A stretch of 64,000 nucleotides of DNA from Corynebacterium mustelae (GCF_001020985.1 NZ_CP011542.1:2418001-2482000); one strand, 5' to 3'; positions 51,109 to 60,603 are shown, counted from the first letter of the stretch. Made by a program: numbers and translations. Notes: a model not told the origin generated them from the sequence alone.

Positions 51109-52020
51109 GAGATCCGGCTGATCAGGTACTGGATGTAAATATTGCCGTTCCTTCTCAAGCCGGACACCCGGTATGAAACCGGCCGAGTGCATCGTGGCGT
51201 TAATTTTCTCAGTGAATTGCGTACAAACGTGTTGAAGTTCCGCGAAACTCGCATACTGATCACGCAGATTCGTCGTTGTCGGGACGAGATCAGCCTTCGC
51301 GATTTTCACTGTGTTTTCCACCCCACCTTTTGTCTGGGGGTCATACGACACACACGTATGAATCGACACTCCGTAATGCGCGGCAGCGGTCACGATTTTC
51401 TGATTCCGCACCGGAAGCTGACACACATGGTCAACAGTGACTGTCTTCTCATTATCAGTCAACACCAAGGACGGCACCCCACCGAAATACCGAAACGCAG
51501 CATCCAACGCCGCAATAACACTCGGAGTTGTTTTATCAGCCAACGCCATCACAAACCGAGCCCTCGACCACGGTAACCACGCCGCAAACAACACCGATGC
51601 GTGCCCATCAATCACCGGGCCGGAACCGAAATCATACTGCAACCATTTGCCAGGAGCTGCAACAACCGGTTTACTCACCCGCTGATGCGACATCCGCCAC
51701 GAGTCCTTCATCACCCGTACTGTCCGCTCACAGGTACGCCTCGAACCGGTATACCCATTCGCAACGATCTTGTCGAACACAACCCGCGCCTGAATATCAC
51801 CATTAGAACGCGCGATTAACTCCGTAATCTCATCAACAAACGGATCGATAATACTTTTACGCACACCCCGACCAATCTCCTGTGGATTGCCCAAAGCACG
51901 ACGAGTAACAAACTTCTTGACCGTATTCGGCGAACACCCGCACAACCTCGCGGTAGCCCGATATGTACCAACTACATCATAAGTAGATAAAATATCCATG
52001 ATGGTCCTTTCGGATTTCAT
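51109..52020 (-). pseudogene. istA: IS21-family transposase IstA, C-terminally truncated
   Basis: About 304 codons: N-terminal HTH (YRATARLCGCSPNTVKKFV), an rve/DDE core with Asp in LQYDFGSGPV, Asp in LVLTDNEKT and Glu in TKGGVENTVKIAK. The match ends at PVPDQPDLY, where IS256 sequence begins, and the frame runs on into it to 51013. The helper gene istB, normally downstream, is missing. Start ATG 52018-52020 with AAGGAAGG upstream. Confidence 0.82.
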
Positions 52021-52220
52021 CAAGCCTTCCTTAACCGTTGAGAAGAACAAATTGCTTACATCAACTCAACCACCAAGGAAGGCTCTAATTATTTAACTTC
52101 CACACATGCACACACCCCCAACCCCGTGCAAAAACACTGCGCACACCATTCAAAATAACCTGTCACCTAACACTGGGTACATCAGCGTGATTCGAGGTTA
52201 TCGGGACAGTGTGAGCATAC

Positions 52221-52500
52221 TAATTTCTACGACATGCTTGATTCTGAGATCTATCGAATGCGGAATGATTCCTACCAGGTATATGGATCGCCCCGTATTA
52301 CCGCTGAACTAGCGGATCAAGGAATACACGTTGATAAAAAGACCGTGGCGAAACGGATAAAATTCTAGGTATTGAAGGGATTTCACGAAGATATTCACCC
52401 CGATCACCACACAGGCAGCCCCTTCTGCTCATAGAATACCAGACCTGATTAATCGTCATTTTGACGCCAGGTACAACATGGTGACCATCACACTGTGAAA
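52221..52500 (+). pseudogene. IS3-family orfB fragment with frameshifts
   Basis: Plus-strand reading gives FYDMLDSEIYRMRNDSYQVYG, SPRITAELADQGIHVDKKTV, then after a stop and shift GIEGISRRYSP, then IPDLINRHFDARYNMVTI. These are successive blocks of an IS3-type OrfB N-terminal half. No catalytic core. The 52501-52734 stretch after it holds nothing I can identify. Confidence 0.7.
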
Positions 52501-52734
52501 CAGTCCTAATGACGGTGCGCAGCAATGCTCGTACTCGGCATCATCGATCAGGCGGGTTATGTCAGTACACTGTTGTGGGTAAGTACGCTAGTGTCAGCGG
52601 TACGAGACCTGGCTGTGAATTTGTGTCTTTTCACACTTCATACAAATACACCGCCAGGTCTTACCTGTGCCACCAATCAAGGGGCACAACCACCCGACCA
52701 CCAAAACCCCAACACCTAAATAAGCTTCATTCTA

Positions 52735-54237
52735 CTAGGGTATAAATACTTGTGGTAAGAAATTAGCTACAGCTGCGACTAGTAGTCCTACTGCTCCTAG
52801 AGCTCCGAGAACCCCCAACAGTGCCTTCCACCAGTTAGCAAAGTGTCCACTACTATTTTCGCCTTTTTGACTTACCGTGAGTTCTTTGAATTCCACTAAA
52901 TCATTAAAAATAACAGTAATTCTGATTTTCCCTGTTGAAGTAGGGGTAAACGACGCTCTATATCTTGTTTTCTTTTCGTAATCTTGTTCAGCCTGCACAA
53001 TTGTGTTACCAGCATTTACCGATAAACGTTTAGGCAACTTTGCCACCTGCGATTCCGGAAGAGTTAGATCGACAAGAATACTCGTAGATTGACCGACTGA
53101 AACGGTTTCTGGAGATACGCTGATATCAATTGATGTAGGTTGAGGCTTTTCTTGCATTTGGATTTCTTCATTAGTTACATCAATTGCCAGACGTTCTGAA
53201 ATTAAACCACCGATTTGAGCCTCAAAATAGACAGTTTCTCTTTCCGTAAGAAAATCTGAAGAATTTGGAATGTAATTATACCGAAATACCCCACTTTTAT
53301 CGGTTTGAACCCTCTCACGTACTGGCGTGCGCAAATGCTCATCCCATACAAGTGTGACTGGAACTCCCGCAGTAACTGGCCTTCCATCTTGATTAAGGAC
53401 TAAACCCGTAATAGTAATGGGTGAGCCAAAATTAACCTTTTCCCGCTGAGTTATGAAATGAATAGCATTTGCTTCGGCAGCTGTGGGTGAAACGACATTA
53501 ACTGATGGAAAGTCAGATGCACTCGACGGAATACACCTGAACAACACATTGAATTTCTTGCCATGTGAAGAAACAACTCCCGCAGCCGTGAAAGAAACAT
53601 TCCGAGCAACGTGGTAATCAGTGGTAGATGGAAGAGTAAAATCAATGCGTTGATCCTGTTTCCCAGCCGGTATTTTTAACGTAAGGTCTGGAAAAGGCAC
53701 CGTGTAGAAAGAACCATTATTCACCCCCGTAATCCCTTTGCTTTCCGTAACACTGTTGATATCCTGCTCTGAAGAACCTAGTGTATCTGTTGTAGCATCT
53801 CCAGAAATCCAATGCCGATTTCCTTGAGCTTCCACCTTGGCGTCGCCAACAACTGAAACTTCCGCTGATATGGCTTGATTTCCCGACATAACAAAAGGAA
53901 CGTCAATGCGAGCATGGGAAATACGTTCAAATGAAGAAGCGCTCGGTTGTTCAGGATGAGCATTCGGAATTGTCACAGTCAAATCCTTTAACGTGTAGTT
54001 AAAGTTGGTCTCGCTAGGAACATTTATCGGAGCAACTACTTTTGCGTTTAATTTGACACCGAAATCCGCAAAAGGAAAAAGGTTACGCCCAGCATTTCCG
54101 TTATTATCAAGCTTGCAGCTAAGTGGTTGCGATACCGCGCTTTCTTCCATGGCATTTGCAGATACAGTGATTAAAACCGTATTTGCAATCAATGTCGAAA
54201 GTACTGTCAGTACAATTTTCCGCATTATTTTATTCAA
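52735..54237 (-). CDS. Large secreted protein with Ig-like region and C-terminal anchor
   Basis: 500 residues if the TTG at 54235-54237 is used (GAGAGGA lies ten bases upstream); ATG 54223-54225 is the alternative. Signal peptide ending near SANA, an all-beta ectodomain with two Cys (LSCKLDN and LFRCIPSS), an Ig/invasin-like segment (PITITGLVLNQDGRPVTAGV and PVTLVWDEHLR) with a further beta module (about 370-460), and a hydrophobic helix (LLGVLGALGAVGLLVAAVANFL) at the end. No sortase motif. Adhesion or surface interaction is possible, but I recognise no specific family. It is AT-richer than the backbone and flanked by IS remnants, so horizontal origin is likely. Confidence 0.75.
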   Translation of the reverse strand: MNKIMRKIVLTVLSTLIANTVLITVSANAMEESAVSQPLSCKLDNNGNAGRNLFPFADFGVKLNAKVVAPINVPSETNFNYTLKDLTVTIPNAHPEQPSASSFERISHARIDVPFVMSGNQAISAEVSVVGDAKVEAQGNRHWISGDATTDTLGSSEQDINSVTESKGITGVNNGSFYTVPFPDLTLKIPAGKQDQRIDFTLPSTTDYHVARNVSFTAAGVVSSHGKKFNVLFRCIPSSASDFPSVNVVSPTAAEANAIHFITQREKVNFGSPITITGLVLNQDGRPVTAGVPVTLVWDEHLRTPVRERVQTDKSGVFRYNYIPNSSDFLTERETVYFEAQIGGLISERLAIDVTNEEIQMQEKPQPTSIDISVSPETVSVGQSTSILVDLTLPESQVAKLPKRLSVNAGNTIVQAEQDYEKKTRYRASFTPTSTGKIRITVIFNDLVEFKELTVSQKGENSSGHFANWWKALLGVLGALGAVGLLVAAVANFLPQVFIP

Positions 54238-54429
54238 TTAAGTAGTATCCTCTCATTTAATTGAACTGGACAAACTTCAGCGCATACTAGACGTCAGTAG
54301 CTACATATCTTACAACAAAGTTATTTTTAACTTATTCCAGACTCACTTAAAACTAATATTTTGAAGCTTTGAGGTTACCCTTGAGTGGTGGACATCTAAT
54401 TAGTACGGATTGTGTGTCTGTAGGAGAGG

Positions 54430-54822
54430 ATGTTCATTGTGAGTCAACAACGTAGGAAGTTTACCCCGGAGTATCGGGAGTAGGCCACGCGGCTTGTCAT
54501 TGAGTCGGGTCGCCCTAACACCCGGGTTGGGGACGAGTTCGGCGTCAGCGCGGGGTTGCTTGGCAAGTGGGTGCGCAACGAACGCGAACGTCAAGGCAAC
54601 GTTGACGGTATGAGTGAAGCTGACGTATGTGCTGAAAATGATCGCCTGCGTCGCGAACTCGCCGAAGCACGTCTGGACAACGAGTTTTTATCAAAAGTAA
54701 CCACCTTCTTCGCTGCGAAGCAACGCGAACGGAAAAGTTCGAATAATGCAGCAGGAGAAGGCGAACTACAACATCACACGCATGACACGACTCTTAGAGG
54801 GAGCATGATCCCTGAAAGGTAG
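54430..54822 (+). pseudogene. IS3-family orfA with in-frame stop, orfB start truncated
   Basis: Reads MFIVSQQRRKFTPEYRE, TAG at 54481-54483, then ATRLVIESGRPNTRVGDEFG, VSAGLLGKWVRNERERQG and RLRRELAEARLDNEFLSKVT. In another frame the start of orfB follows (MQQEKANYNITRMTRLLEGA) and stops. The rest of the element is missing. Likely left end near 54383 (GGTGGACATCT). Confidence 0.8.
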
Positions 54823-54824
54823 AC

Positions 54825-55033
54825 GCAGCAATCCGGTCATCGGCTAGCTCAGAAACGAGCAGGTAGATCATTTTGACGGTAAATTCGCCTGCGATAAATA
54901 CGCAGCCGCGCGACGCAACACCTCATTCTCCTGCTCAAGCAACCGAATCCTCCGACGAGCCTCACGCAATTGAGTAGTTACGCCGTCTTTCACCCCGGAA
55001 GCAATACGAGCCTTGCGCAACCTTTTATCCAAT
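54825..55033 (-). pseudogene. IS3-family orfA C-terminal part and orfB start (split by IS5)
   Basis: Minus-strand orfA continues LDKRLRKARIASGVKDGVTT, LREARRRIRLLEQENEVLRR, AAAYLSQANLPSK, stop at 54868-54870, with orfB starting in the ATGA overlap (MIYLLVSELADDRIAA) and truncated. It joins exactly to the N-terminal part at 59237-59355 when the IS5 element and one AAT copy are removed. Confidence 0.85.
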
Positions 55034-55050
55034 GAGGTTTTCTCACCAGG

Positions 55051-55571
55051 AAAATGCGTATGAAACGTTGACCAGTGGTTTTGGGGTTTTGTGGGTGTGT
55101 CATAGCAAAAGCACGCGGGGTTCTAGCTCAGAATGGTTTTTGACAAACTGAAAGGAACACCGCGTGCTTCGTTATTGTGCCACACTTTTTCGTCCCAATT
55201 TCTACTGCACGTACCATCAGTGCATGGCTTCAAGCCCACCGCAAACACAATGATCGTCGAGTGTGTCAAGTGGTTTGTGTGTGGGGTGTGGTTGGTTATA
55301 GGTACTTGTGTGAATCGGTTGGGGTAGGCTACTGCCATGTGGTTGATTGCTTGTTTCCAGTTAGCTACTCGTCCTCCTTCTACCAGCCGTGCGGTTTGTG
55401 CGGCTGGTTTTCCTTCTTTGGTGCGTTTTCGTGCGCGTTTGTCTTCTTGTGTTGCAGATCATTAACCATAAGGTCTTAATTGCGGACTCATCATTAGTAA
55501 ATTGCACACGGTTGCGGGTGGCTTTCCTTAAGTTCATTATTCAGCGACTTATATGGAATTGGTGGTGTACA
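55051..55571. other. Unidentified mosaic inside the IS5 element
   Basis: About 500 bases with no intact gene. It contains an imperfect hairpin AGCACGCGG.../...CCGCGTGCT (55103-55161) and a minus-strand segment reading KEGKPAAQTARLVEGGRVAN with WKQAINHMAVAYPNRF, which looks like a protein tail. I could not assign it to a family. Confidence 0.4.
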
Positions 55572-56724
55572 TTAACCTTCCGCGCTGCTGGTGGGAACTG
55601 CAGGAATGGAATAAATCATATCCCATGCGTTGTCCCAGACTTTGACTGATTGCGGGTATTTGTGCCCCAAGTCTGATGCGGCGAAATCATCCAAAGCTTT
55701 CTTCGCTTCGGCTTCGTCTGTAGCGGTGTAGACGTCTTTTAACGCTGCACTTACCTGTTTGCGGTCTTTATATGTCACCTATCTGTTCGCTGCTCGAATC
55801 AGGTGAACAACGAAAGGCTTTGCACCATCGCATGTGGCCATGTTGCTTGCGCAGCCATATCCAGGCCTTTTTAAGGTCGTCACAGCAGACGATGAATACG
55901 TCCTTATAACCCCACGGTTAGCACGATAGGGGGCAGGCATGTGCTTAAGTAAGGATGCGCCTTCTTCTTTGTACGATCCATATCCCCAGGACATGTGTTG
56001 TGATACCGTCCATATCCACACCAACTACCCATGGTAGGCGGATGTAGTGACTACCCGACCCCCGTCTAAGGACTTTGATCCGGATAGCATCCAAAAATAT
56101 CACGGGGTAGAACTCGTCTAGCTGGCGGTTGTGCCATACCATCACTTCCTCTCACACCGCATCAGTAATCGCAGAGATCGTTTCAGGAGAAATATCCATC
56201 CCAATACTTGACACTAGGTGATGCTGGATGTCGCGAATAGTCATCCCACCGGTGTACAGGCTGATGATCATCTCACTCACGATCAGTAAGCCTGCGCGTT
56301 CCTTTGTAGAACCATCATAGGGGTAAACGACCCTTCACGATCACGTGGAACCGCAAATTGTGACAGGACCATACATTCGAGTCCAGAGTTTTAGGATATG
56401 ACCCATGTACGGTAGTTACTGCTAGCCAAAGCGCTTGTGCCTTCCCGGTCGCCGTGCTCATAACCTAAATGAGCATCCAATTGAAGCATTCAAACCACGG
56501 GTAATCGATGCCTGTAACATTCCCCTAACAAAGTCATTCGCATCAAAAGTGGACGTACCCAACTCATCAATCAACTTCGCGATCTTAAGGGTTAACCAGT
56601 AGCTTCTTTACCAATTGCATCAACTGTGGCCTTATCAGCCGAAACGCTTACGTGCCACACTGGTCATTTTGGCTTATCTCCTCACCTGAGTCGAACCCTC
56701 ACACACAAACCATAAGACACTCTC
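55572..56724 (-). pseudogene. IS256-family (mutator-type) transposase, heavily decayed
   Basis: The 5' end is the terminal GAGAGTGTCTTATGG (reverse strand, 56710-56724) and MTSVARKRFG followed by a stop. Recognisable mutator blocks follow in different frames: LDEFYPVIFLDAIRIKVLRR, then WVVGVDMDGITTHVLGIW, and at the end TYKDRKQVSAALKDVYTA and WDNAWDMIYSIP. Several frameshifts and stops, so it is inactive. The 3' terminal repeat was not found. Confidence 0.8.
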
Positions 56725-56853
56725 TGCTTCTACGCTGGCTGTATGACGCAACCAGTATCGCTACTATCGCTCGTGATGCACGTATTTCACAACCCACAGG
56801 TTATCGCTATATCCATGAAGCACTGAAAGTTGTTTCCGCCAAAACTCCTACCC

Positions 56854-57053
56854 TTCTAGACGCACTACGGCATGCCGAGGACAACAATAATCTCTTCGTC
56901 TGTTTGGACGGCACACTCATCCGAACAGACCGGGCAACACAAAAGAACCCGAACAACCGTCATGACCTGTGGTATTGAAGGCAAGCACAAAGCGTTTGGT
57001 GGCAATGTACAAGTACTAACCGACGAAAGCGGGTACCCGCTATGGGTATCCCC
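56854..57053. repeat. 200-bp direct repeat, left copy (IS1634 target duplication)
   Basis: Matches 58697-58896 along its length by my reading and lies immediately outside the left end of the IS1634-type element. It belongs to the interrupted IS5 transposase gene. Confidence 0.9.
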
Positions 57054-58696
57054 CTGAGTTGCACAGTGGTTTGTGGTTTTGGTGGGTTTGGTTGTGGGTG
57101 AGCTGGGGTTTTAGGGTGTTTTTTGGGTTTTTGTCGTACTAATTTGGTGGGTTTTTTGGGCTTGTTAGTCTTGTTGTGTGGTGCGGATTAGGAAAGTTAG
57201 GACTGCTAGCGGTGCGACTGCCGTGCAGATCGTGCGGGATGTGCATCGCCGAACTGTGGTGGATTATCATGTCGGTTCTGCCCATAACGAGATTGAACTT
57301 CACGCTTTACTCAAAAAAGCGCGTGATCTGCTTTACGCTGATCAGCTTGAGTTAGATCTTGAGTTACCAGTGGCAGGTGATACCGAAGACTCGTTGACGG
57401 TGGAGTCGATGACTGCTCGCGTATTATTGGATGTTTTTGCTTGTGCGTGGTCGACGCTTGGTTTTGATGCGATCTATCCGGTGGATTCTGTTTTTGCCCG
57501 CACTGTTTTTGCACGTGTAGTCCAGCCTTCTTCGAAGTCACAAGTACCCATGGTGCTTCAACGGTTAGGGTTACCTGCTGTTCATCGCAACACGGTTTCA
57601 GCTGCAGTGAAAACAGCTTTTGATGAGGATAAGTACAGTGCGTTTTCCCGAGCATGTTTTGATTTCAGCCTGGCACGTGGCACAGTAGCGTGGGTGCTTT
57701 ATGACGTTACGACGTTGTATTTTGAAGCAGATCGTGAAGACGATTTACGTAAAGTGGGGTACTCGAAAGAGCGTCGTATCGATCCACAGGTTGTTGTGGG
57801 ACTGCTTGTTGATAGCCGTGGACTTCCCTTGGAAATTTCCTGCTTCGAGGGAAACAAAGCAGAAGCACTCACCATGATTGATGTACTGAATAGCTTTCGC
57901 AGGCGGCATAACGTGGAAAATATCATTGTTGTCGCCGATGCTGGCATGATTTCTGCGGACAACTGCAATCATCTAGAAGCGCTTGGGTTTCAATTCATTA
58001 TCGGGGCAAGAATGTCCAAAGCTCCCTACAAGATGGATATGCCCATCAATGAGACAGGACACGCTATTGATGATGGGCATATCGTCGAATCAACGAAAAC
58101 AATGGGCCCTAGCACAACTCACCGAACCACACGGCGAATGGTCTGTCAGTATTCACACAAGCGATTTGCCAACGACAAGCACACTCTTGCCAAGCAACGT
58201 CAACGTGCTGAAGAAATCGTCACAGGAACGCGGAAACAAAAACGGGCACGGTTTGTTACCCACACCAGCGGCCATTCTGAGTTCAACACTGATGATTTTG
58301 AAAAAGCGTCACAACTAGCAGGCTGGAAAGGATACATCACCAACATCTCGGCCGAGGACATGTCAGGTGAACAAATCATTGCAACATATCATGACCTATA
58401 CGAAGTGGAACGAAGTTTCCGAATGGCAAAAAGCGACCTTCAAGCCAGGCCAATGTACGTACGGAAAGAAGATTCCATCCGCGCCCACCTAAATCTCGTC
58501 TTTGTCGCCCTAGCCGTCGCACGTTTCCTACAAGATCTCACCGGATTCAGTCGACAAAAAATCATCAACATCCTCGAACCCTTACGAGACGTAACCATCA
58601 ACACACCCCACGGCCCGATAACCATCCCCACAAAAATCACACCAGAAGCCCAAGAAATCCTCAACAAAATGTCGTACTAAAACTGTGCAAGTCAGG
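57054..58696 (+). mobile_element. IS1634-family insertion sequence, intact
   Basis: About 1643 bp. Ends CTGAGTTGCACAGT and, at the right, ACTGTGCAAGTCAG (one mismatch as an inverted repeat), bounded on both sides by a 200-bp direct repeat. One full-length transposase gene is inside. Known: IS1634 and IS1549 create unusually long, variable target duplications, so this arrangement fits the family. Confidence 0.9.
57178..58680 (+). CDS. IS1634-family transposase
   Basis: 500 residues, uninterrupted. DDE residues: Asp in LYDVTTLYFEAD (about 180), Asp in VVADAGMIS (about 254) and Glu in LYEVERSFRMAKSDLQARP (about 410). The Y-x-x-E-R-x-F-R-x-x-K signature is the IS1634/IS4-superfamily YREK-type motif. 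GTG at 57178 or 57181 starts it; there is no strong Shine-Dalgarno. Likely still active in this strain. Confidence 0.92.
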   Translation: MVRIRKVRTASGATAVQIVRDVHRRTVVDYHVGSAHNEIELHALLKKARDLLYADQLELDLELPVAGDTEDSLTVESMTARVLLDVFACAWSTLGFDAIYPVDSVFARTVFARVVQPSSKSQVPMVLQRLGLPAVHRNTVSAAVKTAFDEDKYSAFSRACFDFSLARGTVAWVLYDVTTLYFEADREDDLRKVGYSKERRIDPQVVVGLLVDSRGLPLEISCFEGNKAEALTMIDVLNSFRRRHNVENIIVVADAGMISADNCNHLEALGFQFIIGARMSKAPYKMDMPINETGHAIDDGHIVESTKTMGPSTTHRTTRRMVCQYSHKRFANDKHTLAKQRQRAEEIVTGTRKQKRARFVTHTSGHSEFNTDDFEKASQLAGWKGYITNISAEDMSGEQIIATYHDLYEVERSFRMAKSDLQARPMYVRKEDSIRAHLNLVFVALAVARFLQDLTGFSRQKIINILEPLRDVTINTPHGPITIPTKITPEAQEILNKMSY

Positions 58697-58896
58697 TTCT
58701 AGACGCACTACGGCATGCCGAGGACAACAATAATCTCTTCGTCTGTTTGGACGGCACACTCATCCGAACAGACCGGGCAACACAAAAGAACCCGAACAAC
58801 CGTCATGACCTGTGGTATTGAAGGCAAGCACAAAGCGTTTGGTGGCAATGTACAAGTACTAACCGACGAAAGCGGGTACCCGCTATGGGTATCCCC
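58697..58896. repeat. 200-bp direct repeat, right copy
   Basis: Second copy of 56854-57053, directly after the right end of the IS1634-type element. The IS5 transposase sequence resumes in it and runs on to 59224. Confidence 0.9.
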
Positions 58897-59236
58897 AGTA
58901 TCGCCTGGATCAACTCACGATATCACCGCAGCTCGCGAGCACGTCCTCGATGAGATAAACAATGTCGATATTCGCATCCTTGCCGATAAAGGCTATATTG
59001 GCGCAGATCACAACGTATATACACCAATCAAAGGGAAGAATCTGACAGATGAAGAATATGAGTACAACCGTCGCCTTAATAGTCTCCGGGCACCAGCAGA
59101 ACAAGCAAACGCCATGCCCAAACAACTCAAAGCCCTACAACATGTAACCCTATACCCGAAGACCATAACAGCCATCGCAAAAACCACACTTGTCGTCCTA
59201 CACCTCAACCACAACAAACCCTGATGAGAAAACCTC

Positions 59237-59385
59237 AATGTGCCGATATAAATACCAAAATCATCAGCAATCTGATGCAAAGACGTTAACTTATCCCGAT
59301 TCAACGCAATCCGAACAACATCCTCACGAAACTCCCGAGGAAAACACTTAGCCATAAATAAACATCCTTCCAAAGCTAAACAATA
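59237..59385 (-). pseudogene. IS3-family orfA N-terminal part
   Basis: ATG at 59353-59355: MAKCFPREFREDVVRIALNR, then LHQIADDFGIYIGTL, where the IS5 element begins. Joining this to 54825-55033 gives a continuous OrfA (GIYIGTL-DKRLRK). The right end of the IS3 element is near 59385. Confidence 0.85.
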
Positions 59386-59778
59386 CTAGCCAATCCGAAT
59401 GTCACCCACACCCACAACACTTCCTTTTGATAGTAAAAGTGAACTGCGCAGCTGGCTGCCCAACGGGGAACTAGTCAGTCTCCCACCAGCATCAACCACA
59501 GACACACTGCTACATGGCAACACTGCCCCAATAGCCACCAGCGCCACAGTCGCTGTGGGTGGTGCTGCCATGAGCACAGAGACAAGGGCTACTAACAGGC
59601 AACACCACAAGAAGAACCGGCTTACAGATCGGTGGTTGGCGGGCCGAGTAATAAGCGTCTGCGATAAAATCATAGCCCCGATACTACTGGTTACCCAAGT
59701 CACACAGCCGGACTTTAAAAAGACTCTAATGCTCGCTTCATCTTCGCGTAATTCCTTATACAAAGGGGCGCCAACCAA
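59386..59778 (-). CDS. Possible membrane protein fragment
   Basis: 130 codons open on the minus strand with two hydrophobic stretches (SSIGAMILSQTLI and FFLWCCLLVALVSVLMAA with PTATVALVAIGAVLP). It starts 4 bp after the Nudix gene and its end coincides with the IS3 boundary, so it may be a gene cut by the IS. The plus strand also has a 128-codon ORF here; composition favours neither strongly. Confidence 0.35.
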   Translation of the reverse strand: MVGAPLYKELREDEASIRVFLKSGCVTWVTSSIGAMILSQTLITRPANHRSVSRFFLWCCLLVALVSVLMAAPPTATVALVAIGAVLPCSSVSVVDAGGRLTSSPLGSQLRSSLLLSKGSVVGVGDIRIG

Positions 59779-59781
59779 GCG

Positions 59782-60318
59782 CTAGCGAGTGCGATCACGT
59801 TTGACATAACCCATGCGGGGGCGGAACCCCTCTGGCCGCCGCAGTTGGGCCACCGCATCGCCGACGACAAGCCGAAATCTCGGATTCATAGGGGGCATCT
59901 GCATGACAGAGAACCAGCCAACCTCTAAGTTTTCATCATCGTTGACAAAGGCAGCATCACTGCCGACAACACTGCACCGCAACGCGGTGTCCATGTAGCT
60001 AGACACATCACCGTTGTCGTAGGTGATGGGCCCTACCGCACCAACACCAAGCAGTGCCTCTACTTTAATGTCCAGTCCGACTTCTTCTTTTGCTTCCCGG
60101 ACTGCCGCCGCATGGGGTTCTTCACCCGGATCGACGATTCCGGTGACTGGTGTCCATTCACCGTTATCGGACCGTTTGACCAACAATACCTCCGGAACAG
60201 CAGTGATAGGAGCTCCTTCGGGCACGTCTTTGATAATGACGGCCGTCACGCCTGGAAGCCACAGGTGATCGTTACCGATCTTTTTACGCAATTCCACAAT
60301 GAAATCTGGAGTGGACAT
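59782..60318 (-). CDS. Nudix hydrolase
   Basis: 178 residues with a complete Nudix box, GIVDPGEEPHAAAVREAKEEVGL, matching GX5EX7REUXEEXGU. An N-terminal LPGVTAVIIKD strand and the C-terminal FRPRMGYVKR are unassigned. Hydrolyses a nucleoside diphosphate linked to X; the substrate is not predictable. Start ATG 60316-60318; it directly follows the 69-aa gene (3 bp) and so is probably cotranscribed with it. Confidence 0.88.
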   Translation of the reverse strand: MSTPDFIVELRKKIGNDHLWLPGVTAVIIKDVPEGAPITAVPEVLLVKRSDNGEWTPVTGIVDPGEEPHAAAVREAKEEVGLDIKVEALLGVGAVGPITYDNGDVSSYMDTALRCSVVGSDAAFVNDDENLEVGWFSVMQMPPMNPRFRLVVGDAVAQLRRPEGFRPRMGYVKRDRTR

Positions 60319-60321
60319 GGG

Positions 60322-60531
60322 CTAATTCACCCCTGTCGTATCATCAGTGTTTTCGGCGCCGGAAGCTGTGCTGGCATCGTTTCCGCCTTCTTGCTGGGCA
60401 GTCTCCGCCATCATTTTCTTGGTAAATTCTTCCGCAAACTTTTCCGGATTAAATTCGGTGAAGTATTTCGCTGGTGCGGATCGCTCTTGTGCCACTTTCT
60501 TACCTACTTCCAAACTTTCCTGAGGTTTCAC
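60322..60531 (-). CDS. Small acidic hypothetical protein
   Basis: 69 residues: MKPQESLEVGKKVAQERSAP, then FTEFNPEKFAEEFTKKMMAE, and a polar Ala/Ser/Thr/Asp tail. No membrane segment. I do not recognise a family. Three bp separate it from the Nudix gene. Confidence 0.6.
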   Translation of the reverse strand: MKPQESLEVGKKVAQERSAPAKYFTEFNPEKFAEEFTKKMMAETAQQEGGNDASTASGAENTDDTTGVN

Positions 60532-60603
60532 TCTGGCTCATTAGCTTCGCACGTGAACCCACAAGTTACTGATCTGTGTGCCAATTAGTTGCTAGTCGAC
60601 GAA

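Larger units (their letters stand above)
56725..59224 (+). pseudogene. IS5-family (DDE_4) transposase, frameshifted and split by IS1634
   Basis: 5' part 56725-57053 reads LLRWLYDATSIATIARDARI, TGYRYIHEALKVV and LFVCLDGTLIRTDR; 3' part 58697-59224 continues GNVQVLTDESGYPLWVSPVS, NNVDIRILADKGYIGADHNV, LNSLRAPAEQANAMPKQLKA. One extra base near the KHKAFG segment shifts the frame in both flanking copies, so the gene was probably broken before the IS1634 insertion. Confidence 0.82.
55034..59236 (+). mobile_element. IS5-family element interrupted by IS256 and IS1634 insertions
   Basis: Terminal inverted repeats of 17 bp, GAGGTTTTCTCACCAGG (55034-55050) and its complement at 59220-59236 with one mismatch, are flanked by a 3-bp duplication AAT (55031-55033 and 59237-59239), typical of IS427-type IS5 elements. 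Inside are its transposase remnant (56725-59224), a decayed IS256-type transposase (55572-56724) and an intact IS1634-type element (57054-58696). The N-terminal part of the IS5 transposase has been lost. Confidence 0.82.

Noticed and set aside
56652..56978. 108-codon ORF as a genuine gene
   Set aside because: It is a chimera of the IS256 end and the IS5 transposase, ending at the frameshift.
59399..59785. Plus-strand 128-codon ORF opposite the membrane fragment
   Set aside because: No ribosome-binding site and no recognisable domain; kept only the minus-strand candidate at low confidence.
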